A stretch of DNA of 64,000 bases. Source: Dromiciops gliroides. Taxonomy: Eukaryota > Chordata > Mammalia > Microbiotheria > Microbiotheriidae. Shown here one piece after another: positions 12,010-24,584 of this stretch. The position numbers were made by a program, and so were the translations under genes. The DNA is taken from NCBI RefSeq assembly GCF_019393635.1, contig NC_057862.1, forward strand, positions 242,034,941 through 242,098,940. Reading direction: 5' to 3'. Numbering within the stretch: the stretch's first letter is position 1; the number at the start of each line of letters is the position of its first letter. The notes under the pieces are model-generated. The model saw nothing but the letters and a program-made list of their open reading frames with translations. It ran no database searches and had not been told where the DNA came from.

Positions 12010-13600
12010 AATATGTATGGTCAGGGCATGCATGTAGATGGACAACTCTCACTTCCAATTGTAAACGGCTGCTGTTGTCTTTGAGCGATATCATCAAGAT
12101 GGCGTCACACTACCCCCCGCTGGGCCTGCTACTGATGTTCTCAAAATCTCTACTACTCAAGCAGGTGCTCATCTGCAGGATGCTGCTTGCTCCTAAGTGA
12201 AGGCTCTATCAGAGACTGATCAAATATATGTGTACTTTCTACCAGATGTTGCTCTGCTGGAAATGTAGTCTCCACTGATCATTGCTCAGCTGGATGCTCC
12301 GCTGCCTCAAGCTTTTTTGGAGCTTAGTCACAGTCCTTGGCTATTTCTTCCACAAAGGATAAAGACTGTTGGCATTTGTATACTACATGCCTGGCACATA
12401 GTAGTCACTTCAAACTTGTTAATTTATTGATGGCTTTATGACTTTCCCCAGTTATTTTAGAAAATGGAAAAACTCTTTCCTGGGATCAGCACAAAGTCTC
12501 CTTTGAGGTTCTATATTGTTCTCTGAGTCTTGGTTACTGTTACACAGTCCAAAGGAAGGAAGAGGAGAAGGAGAACATAAGCTGTTTCTTCCTTTAAAGT
12601 CTACTGAGTGGGTGGATCTTCCTGGCTCAGTAGTCAGTTCCCTTTGACATGGGGCCCCCTGATACCGTCACAAGACAAAGAGACCAATAAGGGGATTGTT
12701 TCAGCATCCCAAAGAACAAGTTCTGCAGTGCTGAGTCATGTATGTGGCTGAAAGTGTCCAGGTAAACATAGCTCAGTTTCATGCATGTTGCAGTGGGTTG
12801 TGCTCTAGCTAAAGCATATCATAGGAGCCCTTGATTATCTCTATTACAAGATATTCCAAAATTTCCTTGAAGAAGAAAGTTGTTGTTTTTTATTCTTTCC
12901 AAAGGTTAATTTTTAAATTATGGAAATTTATAATAATTCACATTAGAGAAATAAAGATAATTTAAAATTCCTTTGTTGGGGATCTTTAAGCATAGAATAG
13001 ACATGAGAGTGGTTGAAGGCAATTTATCTGGAATAGATTTTTTTCCTTTATTAATGATCTTCAAAAGATTCATTTAGCTTTTGGATTCCATGAACTTTTT
13101 AAAAAGCCTAATACTTTTACATTTTAAAAGAGTTCCTTCTGAACTGCCCACCTCCCAATTTGTGGTACATCGCACTAATCTGAGATTTATGATACACTCT
13201 ATAATGTCTGTTCTTCCTGTATCTTTTTTCATAATGTATGTAATGATATATTTGCTATTTAGGATTTTTGCAACTTCAAGTTCCATTGTCCCTCTGTGAA
13301 TGTAAGCAAATTGATAATATTTGCTAGATAAATAATATCATGTATACCTATTTCTATGTTGTCATATTGCTAAGTTGAGGCCTTTTATTTTGTAATATCA
13401 AAATCCTGAAGTTCTTCCCTCCCCATGTTGGTCACTATTTATAGAATCAAGGCTTTATTGTGCTCCACCAAAGATCATCCATCAAGGATATTTCCCCTTG
13501 AAATGGAAAAGCTATTTGTAAAACAAAGAAAACTTCTTAGGGTACTTTGATTATCTTTCAGCTTTATTAATACCTACTTTATTATTCCTTGGTATTTTGC
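12010..13600. other. Unassigned region
   Basis: A short MIR- or L2-like tail (GCCTGGCACATAGTAGTCAC) lies near 12390. The remainder shows no ORF of note and no repeat I can name. Confidence 0.35.
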
Positions 13601-13617
13601 CTTATACTGTTTGTTTT

Positions 13618-13755
13618 GTTTTTTGTGGTTTTTTGCAGGGTGACTTGCCCAGGGTCACACAGCTAGTAAGTGTCAAGTGTCAAAGGCCAGATTTGAATTC
13701 AGGTCCTCCTGAATTCAGGGCTGGTGCTTTATCCACTACACCAGCTAGCTGCCCT
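13618..13755 (-). mobile_element. WSINE1/MAR1-type SINE, antisense
   Basis: The reverse-complement body includes GTGACTTGCCCAGGGTCACA and ends CCAGCTAGCTGCCC. Confidence 0.85.
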
Positions 13756-13831
13756 TGCCTTACACTCTTAAAATGAAGAAGATCCTTCCCTGTTTTCTGC
13801 AAATTACAATAATGCTCACCTCAGTTCAAAT

Positions 13832-14030
13832 GGATCACAGAATCAAAGATATAGAGCTAAAAAATGGACTTCAGGCTATCAAGTCCAACCCTTCTCATTT
13901 TACAGATAAGGAAACTGAGGTCCAGGGAGGTTAAGTGACTTCCCCAAGGTCATAAAACTAGTAAATGTCAGGGGTAGAAGTTGAACCTTTGTCCAACTCC
14001 AGGAACAGTTTCATATAGCACACTAGTCCC
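13832..14030 (-). mobile_element. MIR/THER1-type SINE, antisense
   Basis: Its phrases are AGATATAGAGCTAAAAAATG, CATTTTACAGATAAGGAAAC and GTTAAGTGACTTCCCCAAGG, the reverse complement of a MIR-family element. Confidence 0.75.
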
Positions 14031-14039
14031 TATAAATAT

Positions 14040-15570
14040 GAGATTTCTCCATAGCAAGCTATCACAAATATTTTAATTCTATGGTACCTATCCTATTTAA
14101 CCAATAATTTACCTAGAATCTCTAGGAACTAGAAAAATGAAATACCACTTAACTCCATCAGAAATGGGACATATTCTGTATAAAAAAGGATACCTCATGA
14201 GCTATGTTGGGTGCTGGCATCCCATTTGGAACGCTGCCACCCTCTTCTAGCCATCAGTGGTACTAATAGTTTATCCAGTGCTAACACTCAATCTTTAGTG
14301 CTGAAACCCCCAGGAACCATCAAGAAGTTGTTTCCCTCCTTTCCCTCTGCAGGCCCCCAAAGTAACTGTAACACATTTGGGAAAAAGGAGCAGGGAACAA
14401 AAACACCATTTTGTGTTCTTAAATTAAGCCTTTAAAATTTGGCAGAAGTATAATTCTTGCTAAATAAAAGCAGGAAAAAGTCTTAAGACGTATGTGGTTT
14501 CAAATGAATAATTATACTATTCTTTATTCATTCTTTAAAGATTAATTTCCCCTTTTATCTAAGTTCCAGTTACTATTTCTGATAGAAATATATCTTTATC
14601 TTTATAGCAGAAGTTGCATTACATGTAGCATGTGCTGAGTCCATCTAGTGACTTCTGGGATGTATCAATGTCGAATTACTTAAGCTTTGTGATGATGAAA
14701 CAATCCCCTTATTGGTTGCCAAGCAGGAAGAGCCACTGAGTCAGTAAGTTATAAAAAGGGAATGATTCCACCTTCTGCCTCTGTCTCTCTTCCTATAACA
14801 CATTATGTAGAAAATATCTTTCACTCCCTGACTTTCTAGCGAGTGGAAGAGAAGGGTTTGCCCTTTCTCATCCCAGCAGCACGTCAGCTAAAGAACATGT
14901 ATTGACTAAGGCAAGCCTCAGCCTGGGCCCCTGGCTGCTTCTTGTCCTCTGGTGGACATTTAGGCCTTAGAAGCAACTTTGTGAATGAGAGAGGTCTAGG
15001 GATTTTAAGTCCCTCAGTCAGAGCTAATTGGTAGCAAGATAACCACCAACAGGATAAGGAGCTCCATCTCTAGCCTTAGTTTATCAGGACCCATGGAACT
15101 GGAGGAAATTGTTTAGACAATCCAGAGCTGAGGTAAAATGTGAAATTTCTACTCAGTGGTCCCACACTCTGCTTCATGTTTTTATATTTTAACTCTCAAT
15201 GTCCCGAGAAAACATAACCATAGTTATTAGTTATTATTGCTGCTTTTAAAAGGTTTTGTCAGTGTGTGCCTGGGAGTCTTGTGTGGAGGAAATAAACAGC
15301 TGTTTCATACCTGATTTATGTTGTACATAGAGCATCTCAGGAGACCTTAGACATTGAGTCAATACCCAAGACCTAAATAATTTCCCTGTTGGTCAATTTC
15401 CCTGCTCAGGGGGGTTTAGGGTAGGGTGTGAGGAAAAGAGTCTTACACCTCTATTAGGGGTCATCTTTCCCCAGTACTGAACCTAGTCCATAAGTGCCTG
15501 AGGGCTCATTAGGAGAGAAGAGGAGCCAAGGGCCTCAGCTTTTCTATATCAAGTAGAAGTTGTATTCTCA
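14040..15570. other. Unassigned, apparently repeat-poor region
   Basis: No interspersed repeat is obvious here. The 74-aa frame at 14211 has no recognisable domain. The stretch is a candidate for older unique sequence. Confidence 0.35.
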
Positions 15571-15574
15571 GTCA

Positions 15575-18100
15575 AAAGTAAGTTAATAAGCATTTATTTA
15601 GCACCTGCTGTGTGCCAGGAATTGTACAAGCATTGAAGAGACAAAGAAAGGCAAAAGAGAGTCCTACTCTCAAAAAGCTCACATTCCAAAGGGGGAGATG
15701 ACATGCATGTAACTATGTACAAGCAAGACACATACAGGATAAATTGGGAGATAATTAACAGAAGGAAGGCACCAGCATCAAGGGGGATTGGGAAAGGGCT
15801 CTTGTAGAAGGTAGGGTTTTACCTGGGAAATGAAGGAGGCCAGGGAATCCAGGAGGGGGAACAAGAGGGAAGAGAGAATTCCAGTCATGGAAGACAGACA
15901 GTGGAAATGCCAGTAGTCAGGAGATGGAGTTTCTTGTAAGTTGTATTAAGACTGGAAGGATAGGAGGGGGTCAGATATAAAGGGCTTTGAATGCCAAATA
16001 GAGGATTGTAAAATTTGCTTCTGGAGGTGATAGGGAGTCATTGGGGTTTATTGAATGAGGGAAGGGAGTAACCTAGGCCGACCTATGCTTAAGGAAGATC
16101 AACTTGACAGCTGAGTGGAAAATGAACTAGAGAGGAGAAAGACAATGCAGAGGAATAAACCACCAGGCTATTGCCATAATCTAAGCATGAGATGATGAGA
16201 GCCTGTATCAGAGGAGAGAAGGGGGCATACAGGAGAGATATTACAAAGGAAAAACTGACAGGACTTAGCAACAGATTGGATATGTGAGGTAAGAGGGAAT
16301 GAGTCAAGGATGCACTGAGGGTGAACCTGGGTGACTGGAAGGATGGTGTTGTCCTCAACAGGAATAGGTAAATTAGGAATAGGAAAGTTTTGAACACACT
16401 GAGCTTAAGATATGTATGGGACATCTGGCTTGAGATGTCCAACAACCATCTGGAGTTAGGAGTCTAGACACTAGGAGAGAGATGAAGGCTGGATAAGTAG
16501 ATCTGAGAATCATCAGTATAGAGTTGATAATTGAATCCATGGGAATTAATGAGATTACCAAGAAAAATTACATGTGTATATATGTTTATACACATGTATA
16601 TATGTATATATATGGAGAGAGAAGAAGAGAGAGATAGAGAGAGACACACACAGAGACAGTTACAGAGACAGAGAGAGAAAAGCAGTTGTATAGTGGTAAA
16701 TGTTTAGTAACCGGCTCTCTGGGAAAAAATGTACACAGACATACTTTTAAGTTTAATCTACATCATTAACATTTTCTCTATCACTTTATTAAGTACAAAC
16801 AATCAACCAAACAATAAATCAAGCCCTGATTTGTAGCATTTGTTTATTTCCAAAGTGTAAATGAAAAATTAGCAAAAGCAATAGAAGCTGGCTTCAATAC
16901 ACCTTTGGAGAGAAGAGAACAGCACAGAACCCTGGAGGACACTTACTGTAAACAAGTATGACCTAGATAAAGATGCAGGAATGGAGACTGGACGAAGCCA
17001 GACAGTAGGAGAAGAGCCAGGACAAAATAGTGTCATGAAAACAGAGAGAAAGAAAAAGAGAGAGAGAGAGAGAACATTAAAGAAAAGTGAGTGATTGACA
17101 GCATCAGCAGGTACAAAGGTCAAGAAGGATAAGAACTGAAGAAAAACCATTAGATTTGCCAATTAAAAAATCATTGGTAACTTAGGAGAAAGCAGTTCCA
17201 GTTGAATAATGAGGACAGCAGGCTGTAGAGAGTTAAGAAAAGAGTGAGAGGGAAAAAAGTGTAGACATTGACTGTAAATGACCCTCTCAAGACATTTAGC
17301 CTCAAAGAGAAGAGACACATGAGACTATAGATATTATGGATGAACAGATTAAGGAAGGGGTTTTTGTTTTTTGAGGAGGGGAGTTATAAGTAGGAAGTAG
17401 GGAAGCAGCCAGGAGAGAGGGAAAGATGGAAGATAAGAGAAAGAAGGGAGGTGATTGTGCTAGAGAAGACAGGATGGCATGAGTTGACTTTGCGCATGCA
17501 TGCACAAAGGGTTGTTGGCCTTGGCAAGAAGAGCCAACCCTTCATATGATATAGTTATGAGGGAGGAGAGAGTGGAAGAAGGCTTCTGAGTGATATGAGA
17601 TGAACAGGAAGGGAAAAGATGGAGCTCTTGGCAAATGGCCTCAATTTTGCAGCAAAATATGAGGCAAGGTTCTCAACTGAGAGAGTGGGGGGTGGAGAGA
17701 AAGTGAGAGGAAGATTGAGGAGGGTTGAAAAGGTTTGGAAAAGGCACTGTAGTGAGGGGGATATTGAGTCAATTAGGGAGATGTGAAAGGGTTAATTGCC
17801 TTGTCACAGTGAGGGCCCGGTTGAGATTGTGTAACAAATTTGTAGTCAACACAGTTTCATTTTTTTCCTCTGATTTTGTTAAGGGCACTTGAGTAGGAAC
17901 AAAGGCAGAGGATGGTGGGAGTAAGAAGGTTGAGTCATTACAGGACAAGATGAAGGACAAAGGAGTAAGAGACTCAAGAAAAGAGCACAGTGTAGAGATG
18001 AACAGGTTCACCAAGGGGTCAAAGCTGGAGGAGAGTGTAGCCATTTCATGGCTGATGGCCTGCTGAAGAACTGAAGGGTGGAGGGCATGTAGGTTGTGGT
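15575..18100 (-). mobile_element. Long L2 (CR1-group) LINE copy, antisense, with reverse-transcriptase remains
   Basis: On the minus strand the element reads from ORF2 to the 3' tail; the plus strand at 15582 shows AAGCATTTATTTAGCACCTG. Minus-strand translations carry FVPADAVNHSLF (about 17085-17120), the RT active-site region YQLYTDDSQIYLSS with a YTDD box (about 16495-16530) and SCLDYGNSLV (about 16164-16205), hallmarks of L2 reverse transcriptase. The frame is broken in many places and short-tandem expansions interrupt it. At about 2.5 kb it is the longest L2 here. Confidence 0.88.
16570..16680 (+). repeat. TATG and GA/CA microsatellite within L2
   Basis: TGTATATATG units run into GAGAGA and CACACAGAGACAG units. 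Confidence 0.8.
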
Positions 18101-18109
18101 GAGAATGAA

Positions 18110-19010
18110 GAACAGGGTGTGGGATTTAAAGGCAGAAAGAAAGGCTGTTATTGTTAAATATGGATCATCTGTTATTTATTATTTAGGATTTCCCACTTGC
18201 ACTTGTAAATTTTATTATATAATTGCTCTTTACAAATGCCAACATGCTCAGTACCTTGTATTAGTTGTCCCTACTTTAAGGAGAAGAAAACAGAATAAAT
18301 TGGCAGAATGAGAAATAGAATTCACCACAGCCTCTTTACTAACAGATTGTTTTGGCTATTTACTTGTTCATTCTATTTTCTTATGGAGTTTTTACTGTGG
18401 TCTGCTGACCCACAGTAGTAAGCATATTTTTAGATCAGAGCCTTGCCTTCTGATGTAGTCTACTACTGTCTCCAAAGGCAGCTTCTGAATTTGCATCCAA
18501 CCCAAGCAAATTCTGGGCCAAGTAGTGTTTTGTAATCAGAATCAACAAGAGAGCTGAAGAGCAGTATGCAGTAAAACTCAGAAGTACAATTTGTCATAAA
18601 TAAAAATCTCCCAAAGTTGCACAAGAACCTAACAATTTGCTATGTTTTGGGTGAATCCGGAAGAACCTTAAAAGCCGGGAGGATTCCCTACTGAAGGGGA
18701 TGAACTAGATGATCAAAGCTTGTGTAAGTGATTTGTCCTAACCTGATCTCTCTACTTTTTAAAAGCAGCATCTTTTAAATCTGATGTGGTGGGTCTCCTT
18801 TCCTATGTGCAGGTCTGAAAAAGGAGTTAGGTATAATAACTTGAAGCATAATTCTAAAGCACCTATGACACTGTAGGTGATGTGTACTCTAAGCGTGTGA
18901 CAACTCCCCCCCACCCCACTGTGGCACGAGCAGATGAACACAATTTGTTCCAACTGCCGAAGCTTAGAAGTCCTTAGAGCTTGGTCAGACATCAAAGATG
19001 CCAAGATCAT
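18110..19010. other. Unassigned region
   Basis: No coding signal or named repeat is seen. The frames at 18096 and 18759 lack recognisable content. Confidence 0.3.
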
Positions 19011-19205
19011 TCACTGCATCCTGGGCCATCACCATCACCATCATCCTGACTTTTGTCTTGCCACTGGACTTTGATGACTCTGGAAGATGGAGGCTGACAA
19101 CTTTGTGCAACTCTTCCTCACGTAAATCCAATTCATGAACAAGTCAAGCCTTCACTTCATGATGTCATTGATCCTCTTCAAACATTAAAGGCAAACAACA
19201 ATTGC
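19010..19205 (+). repeat. Marsupial interspersed repeat, family not certain
   Basis: CATCCTGACTTTTGTCTTGC, CTGGACTTTGATGACTCTGG and AAACATTAAAGGCAAACAAC form a sequence I associate with a dispersed marsupial repeat, perhaps RTE-related. The family name is not secure. Confidence 0.4.
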
Positions 19206-19324
19206 ATCCTAAGGAGAGGATATTTGAAGGCTCACATCACAGTGATTAGAGATGATTCACTTTCCAATGTTAGGATGGGCTTCACATATGAACAATCTAT
19301 TGTGTTGGGACTGATCTGAATTCT

Positions 19325-19420
19325 AGAACTACAGGACTGACATTTCCTAGTAGAATGTAAGCTCCTGAGGTTAGGGACTGGTTTCTTTTTGCCACCTTTT
19401 CTTATGACAAAGGCAATGTT
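19325..19420 (+). mobile_element. L2 LINE tail fragment
   Basis: AGAATGTAAGCTCCTGAGGT followed by GGGACTGGTTTC is the conserved L2 end region. Confidence 0.55.
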
Positions 19421-19439
19421 TTACCTTAGTAGGTTAAGC

Positions 19440-19690
19440 AACTACATGGTGCAGCAGGTAAAAATGCAAGATTCAGAGTCTTGAAGACCTGAATTCATAC
19501 CCCTCCTCAGACATTTACAAGTTGTGACCCTCAGCTAGTCACTTAAACTTATTCAGCTTCATTTTCCTCTTTTGGAAAATGGGGATAATAATAGCATCCA
19601 CTTCATAATGTTGTTGTGAGGATCAAATGAAATAAAATATGTATATTGCTTTGCAAACTTTAGAGCACTATGTAAATGCTAGCTATTAAT
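19440..19690 (+). mobile_element. MIR SINE
   Basis: The MIR order is clear: the GACCTGAATTCATACCCC head, CAGCTAGTCACTTAAACTTA in the CORE, AATGGGGATAATAATAGCAT, then GTTGTGAGGATCAAATGAAA. Confidence 0.85.
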
Positions 19691-19734
19691 AAGTGCTTAA
19701 AAATGTTTCTTGAATTAAAGTACATAACAGCATG

Positions 19735-21225
19735 ACCCCAACCTATTTTTTCAGCTTTATACCTTAATTTCCTTCATGTAGCCTTTGGTAAGCTAAACTA
19801 GTCTTCTTGCTGTTCCTCATATACAACATTTCATCTCCTGTATTCGTGACTTTATACCATATATCCTGCATGCCTAGAGTTCACTCCCTCCTCAGCTTCA
19901 TCTCTTACTATCCCTACTTTTCTTCTTCAGTAAGTAATTTCTTGGCTCACAATCCCAGAACCAAGCTGGGTACACCTTTACCTCAGGGTTCTGGGGGTAT
20001 CCCTGAGTGGTTGCCATTGACTTAAGCCTCATTCTGGTATGTTCCTGTTGTTAACCACCAGTCACTAGTATCCCAGGTCCATTTAACCCACTGACATTTC
20101 CTTTGAAGATATAGCAAGAGCTATATAAGGGAGTGTGTACCTCCAACATGCTCCCTTAACCTACCTTAATCACTGAGAAAAGCAGGCTCAGATTTAACAT
20201 AGTTTCTACACAGGATTGGTCTCGCCAAGTTCACAGACACAAATTTAGTATCACTACCAGAGAGTCTCCTCTTAGCTACCACTGGGCTGGGTCCTAAAGG
20301 TTGCTCTTTCAATACTGAGCTGGCTGCAAAACTCAAAAGGGACTCAAGGGGGTATATGGGAAGGCAGAATGGCCTTGTTCTCCTGTCCTTTTGAAACTCA
20401 CAAGGTCATTGCCTCTAATCTCTTTCATCTAAAACAAAAGAACAGATATCCAGATCATGTGACCAACATGCTAAAAGACTAGACACATTCTCGGATCCTC
20501 CCATCTTCTCAAACCTCTCCAAAATAGAAATCATGCACAAGAGATAAAGTAATTGCATCTGTCTCCTCTAAGGCACCTACAAGCCATAGCAGATAAAAGC
20601 CTGATGAACTAACAGTAGAGAAGGCTATAAACACTGAGGCAAATAATGGAGGCCTGTCATCATGGGCCACATGTTGTCCTAGTATAGGGAGTGCCCAATG
20701 TCACTCTCTTTCACAGTATTGTCTTTCTTCTCTCACTGGCACTCTGAGAGCAGGAAAAAGTCAGCCGAAGGGAAAAGCTAAAGCTCTGGTAGCCTAGTGC
20801 TTTTAAGATGTACCCCCAGTTCTAGCTACACAGCCAATAAAAAGACTCATGTTGATCATTTGTCAGCAAATTAGAATGAGTTGCAGAATGTCTGTGTATG
20901 TTTCAAAGTCTCTCCAAGGCACTCTATTATACAACATTATAACTCTCCAGAAGTAAGCTCCCCTGCCTCTTCCCTGTGGGGAAATGCCTCAGCAAGTATC
21001 CCATGAATAATCACAAGGACTGGACTCAGTGTTCAGTACCCCATTAGACTTCAAAGCTCTGCTAATGGTCCACCTCTTACTGAATCTCTTTCCCGAGAGC
21101 TAGTGCCTCCCCTCAAAATTTACCTTGCATTTATTTTATAACTACTTATATTAATATCATTTTTTTCTCTCTGGATAGAATGTGAATTCCTTGAGGGCAG
21201 AGATTGTTTTATTAATTGGCTCAGA
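19735..21225 (+). mobile_element. L2 LINE 3' region, split by about 1.1 kb of other sequence
   Basis: Sense L2 is seen at about 19735-19935 (CCTGCATGCCTAGAGTTCAC) and again at about 21080-21220 (GAATTCCTTGAGGGCAGAGA). The two halves are consecutive parts of the L2 3' region. Confidence 0.65.
19936..21078. repeat. Unclassified insertion inside L2
   Basis: The stretch between the L2 halves has no domain or family I recognise. It contains TATATAAGG at about 20122 and AATAAA at about 20836, so an old LTR is possible but not shown. Confidence 0.4.
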
Positions 21226-21589
21226 AGGTTATATTGAAATGAGTTGGCAATGGGAAACCATTTTGAGCAAAAGGAAGTTGTTTTTTAAACATGCGGCTTT
21301 AGGAAATTTTTTTCTAGTGTCAGCAGAAGGGTATAGATTAGATTGGAAGGGAAAAGACAGGAGGCAGAGAAACCAGTTAAAAAGCCACTGCTTTTACCTC
21401 ACAGTTCTGTTGTTTTGTCAATATGACTAGGAGCTTTAATTCATTGATTCAGATGATAATTTCTCTGTAATTTATTAGATGAGATCATTTTTGTGAGTGA
21501 TTATTGTCAAAAGATGTATCATCCTCTGGCCCTCCAGTGATCCTCACAAGAAGATTCACTAGGCATGTACTTGAAGCCTTTGATAGGAC

Positions 21590-22730
21590 CAGCATGACAT
21601 TTTGGAAAGCAGGCTGAGTATGGGTTCAAATCCTCCCTCTAATTGTCAAAGGATATGAAAAGGCAGTTTTCAGACAAAGAAATCAAAGCTATCTATAGTC
21701 ATATGAAAAATACTCTAAACCACTACTGATCAGAGAAATGCAAATTAAAACAACTTTGAGGTATCACCTTACACTTATTAGAGTGGCTAATGTAACAAAA
21801 AATGAAAATGCTGGATGTTGGAAGGGATATGGGAAAATCAGGATGCTAATCTACTGCTGGTGGAGTTGTGAACTGATCCAACCATTCTGGAGCTATTTGG
21901 AACTATGCCCAAAGGCTAGAAGACTGTGTATATCCTTTGATCTAGCAATACCATTGCTAGGTTTATATCTCAAAGACATCCTCCAAAAGAAAAAAAGACC
22001 TATTTGTACAAAAATACTGATAGCAGCTCTTTTTGTGGCAGCTAAGGATTGGAAATCAAAGGAATTCCCATCAATTGGGGAATGGCTAAACAAACTGTGG
22101 TATATGATTTGATGGAATATTATTGTGCTATAAGAAGTGACAAGCAGGATGATTTCAAAAAGGCCTAGAAAAACTTCAATAAACTGATGTATAGTCAAGT
22201 AAGCAGAACCAAGAGAATGTTGTGTACAATGACAACAATATTGTTTGATGTAGAGCCATGAATGACTTAACTATTTTCAGCAATATAATTATCTAAGACA
22301 ATCCCAAATGACTAATGATGAAGCATAATACCCATCTCCAAAGAAAGAATAATGGTGCAGCACAGACTGAAGCATGTTATTTTTTACTTTCTTTCATTTT
22401 TTTCCTTTTATTTAAGTTTTCTTATACAAAATGATTAATATGGTAGTGTTTTACATAACTGCACATGTATAATCTATATCTGATTGCACCACCTCAGGGA
22501 GGGGACAGAGGAGGGAGGGACGGAGGGATAAAATTTAGAATTCAAAACTTTAAATAAAAATATTTATAAAATAAAATAAAATAAGGAAACCAAATACCAT
22601 AAAAAAATCTTGCCTCTACTTGTGCAACCTTGAAGATATCAACAGGCCTCAGTTTCCTTAACTGTAAAGTGTGGTGGTTGGACTAGATGACTTCTCAGAT
22701 CCTTTTAAACTCTAAATTGATGATTCCCAC
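21590..22730 (+). mobile_element. MIR SINE split by a younger L1
   Basis: GAGTATGGGTTCAAATCCTC lies left of the L1. TGCCTCTACTTGTGCAACCT, then CCTCAGTTTCCTTAACTGTA and GGACTAGATGACTTCTCAGA lie to its right, giving one MIR-type element around the insertion. Confidence 0.7.
21642..22600 (+). mobile_element. L1 3' end, 5'-truncated
   Basis: The sequence enters in ORF2 (CAAAGGATATGAAAAGGC). A 124-aa frame at 21738-22112 is its C-terminal part (ATPLLGLYLKD-like, ILIAALFVAAKDW, SIGEWLNKLWYM). The 3' UTR and A-rich tail follow. Confidence 0.9.
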
Positions 22731-22883
22731 CCATCATCATTACCTTCCAGAGATGCTTCTCTATTGGCATAACCTTCAAGAGTCCAGAGTCATTTCCATG
22801 TTATAATGAAGCATCAGAGTTTTAGTGGAAGGCCTTGCAATATAAACATCTGCTATTCCTAATTCTTAAAAGTGATACTCTTA

Positions 22884-23015
22884 GGGCAGCTAGGTGGCAC
22901 AGTGGATAAAGCACTGGGACTGGATTCAGGAGTACCTGAGTTCAAATCCTGCCTCAGACACTTGACACTTACTAGCTGTGTGACCCTGGGAAAGTCACTT
23001 AACCCCCATTGCCCT

Positions 23016-23047
<32 letters not shown>
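22884..23047 (+). mobile_element. WSINE1/MAR1-type SINE with long poly(A)
   Basis: The body begins GGGCAGCTAGGTGGCACAG and ends in a pure A-run of nearly 30. GTGATACTCTTA at 22872-22883 and 23048-23059 is the duplication. Confidence 0.95.
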
Positions 23048-23048
<1 letters not shown>

Positions 23049-23059
23049 TGATACTCTTA

Positions 23060-23795
23060 CTGCATTATCAGTGGGCCAAGCATAGATTATAATCTTATAT
23101 TTAGTTCAGGACTCCTGACTTCTTGATTTTATATAATACTATATCTCTGAAGTAAAAAAAAAAATCCTTTATCCACATATAAAACAGTGGTGGTGACAAA
23201 GAACCTATTTATTCTCATGGATGTTTAAGGGCTTTAAAATGGAATCCTTGCCCAAATTCTTTGAGGGCCTTAGAGAAAAGGTGTTAGAGAAGTGCTAAGC
23301 TGAAATATTTTTAGACCATGGTAGGAATAGTCTCACAAGAAAACTGAAATAATTTACTAAATATACATACATTTCAAATATGTCAAAGACTGATAATATA
23401 TTATGGACAAAATGTCATGAATCTGAACACTTTTCACAATATTTAAAAGATAACACAGTACAATTCTAGTGCAGAGAGAGCACTCAGCTGAGCTCAAAGG
23501 TGCTTTAGTCCTCAAATCTTTCCTGTTCTACTGGCAACCACTGCAATTTGTGGGCTGGGTGTTGTTCTGGGGATTTAGGGAAATTAAGCTCCTCTTTCTA
23601 AGACTCATTGTCTCATAAAAAAAAACACCCAGGGAGTGATTTTATTTATGGATCATATCTAGTACCTTCTCCAAAACAGGGGCATAAAAAAGATACTTAG
23701 TGATAATATGAATCAGGTAGAAGATAGGCAATTTACTCCTACTCACACAAAAAAAGTAAATGTGATGATTAAAAATTTGAGGAGACACACTCTGG
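23060..23795. other. Unassigned region
   Basis: The block is AT-rich. No gene or repeat is recognised. Confidence 0.3.
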
Positions 23796-24584
23796 TAACT
23801 TAATCATTTTTTAATAAGGCCAGCAGGTTATTTGTAAAAGGATGGTCATAGGGAGTCTCTCTCAGACCAAAGACCAAAATGGCATACACTCAAAGCTTAC
23901 ATACCATTCTCATTACAGGTGGTCCATTAAATAGCAATCAAATCTAATTGGTTGGGGGCAGAGCCAAGATGGCAGATGAAAGGCTGTGACTCCCACAAGC
24001 TCCAGATAAACCCATCCACTCACTCCCAAATAATTCGGTAAAAAAAAAAAAAACAAAACCCAGAGCAGCCTAATGCACATAAGAACAGAGTGAGACTATT
24101 TTTCAGCAAAAGAGGGCAATTGCGATCACCTACTGATCAGGCTGAACAGCTGAGCACACAGTCTGAACCCACCCAGGAACAGACAGTACTTCCAGAGTGC
24201 CTTAGAATCTTCACCACCAGCAGCTTCTGAGGCTCTGATCGTGGACTGGTGAGGGGGTTAGGTGGTAGGCCGGGGTGATGTGGAGGCAGTTTCTGCTGGA
24301 GTTGGGGTAAAGTGCCCTGGTTCTGAACCAGTGGGCTGAATCAAGTGGTGGTGTCCCAGTGGGGGAGGGGCACAGGCATGCCAAGCTTCTGACCATAGAG
24401 AATCAGAGTTCAATCAGACTTCTGTTTCTGGGTCAAAGAGAAAGTGGCTGTGGTTACTCACAAGCCAGGCCAGCTGAGAAGAAGCCCAATAATACCTTGG
24501 GCCATGCTGTAGCTTGAACAGTGTGTCCTGGAAGCAGTACTACACTTTAAGAAGGAGTTAAAAGCTAAGAAATAGGTGGCCAAG

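Noticed and set aside
12010-12200. 69-aa frame with KMASHYPPLGLLLMF near a CAAGATGGCG sequence
   Set aside because: The motif looked like a translation start or YY1-like site, but no exon structure, homology or CpG context supports a gene.
19020-19045. CATCACCATCACCATCATCC tract as a His-tag or cloning artefact
   Set aside because: It is part of a dispersed repeat in natural context, with no vector sequence around it.
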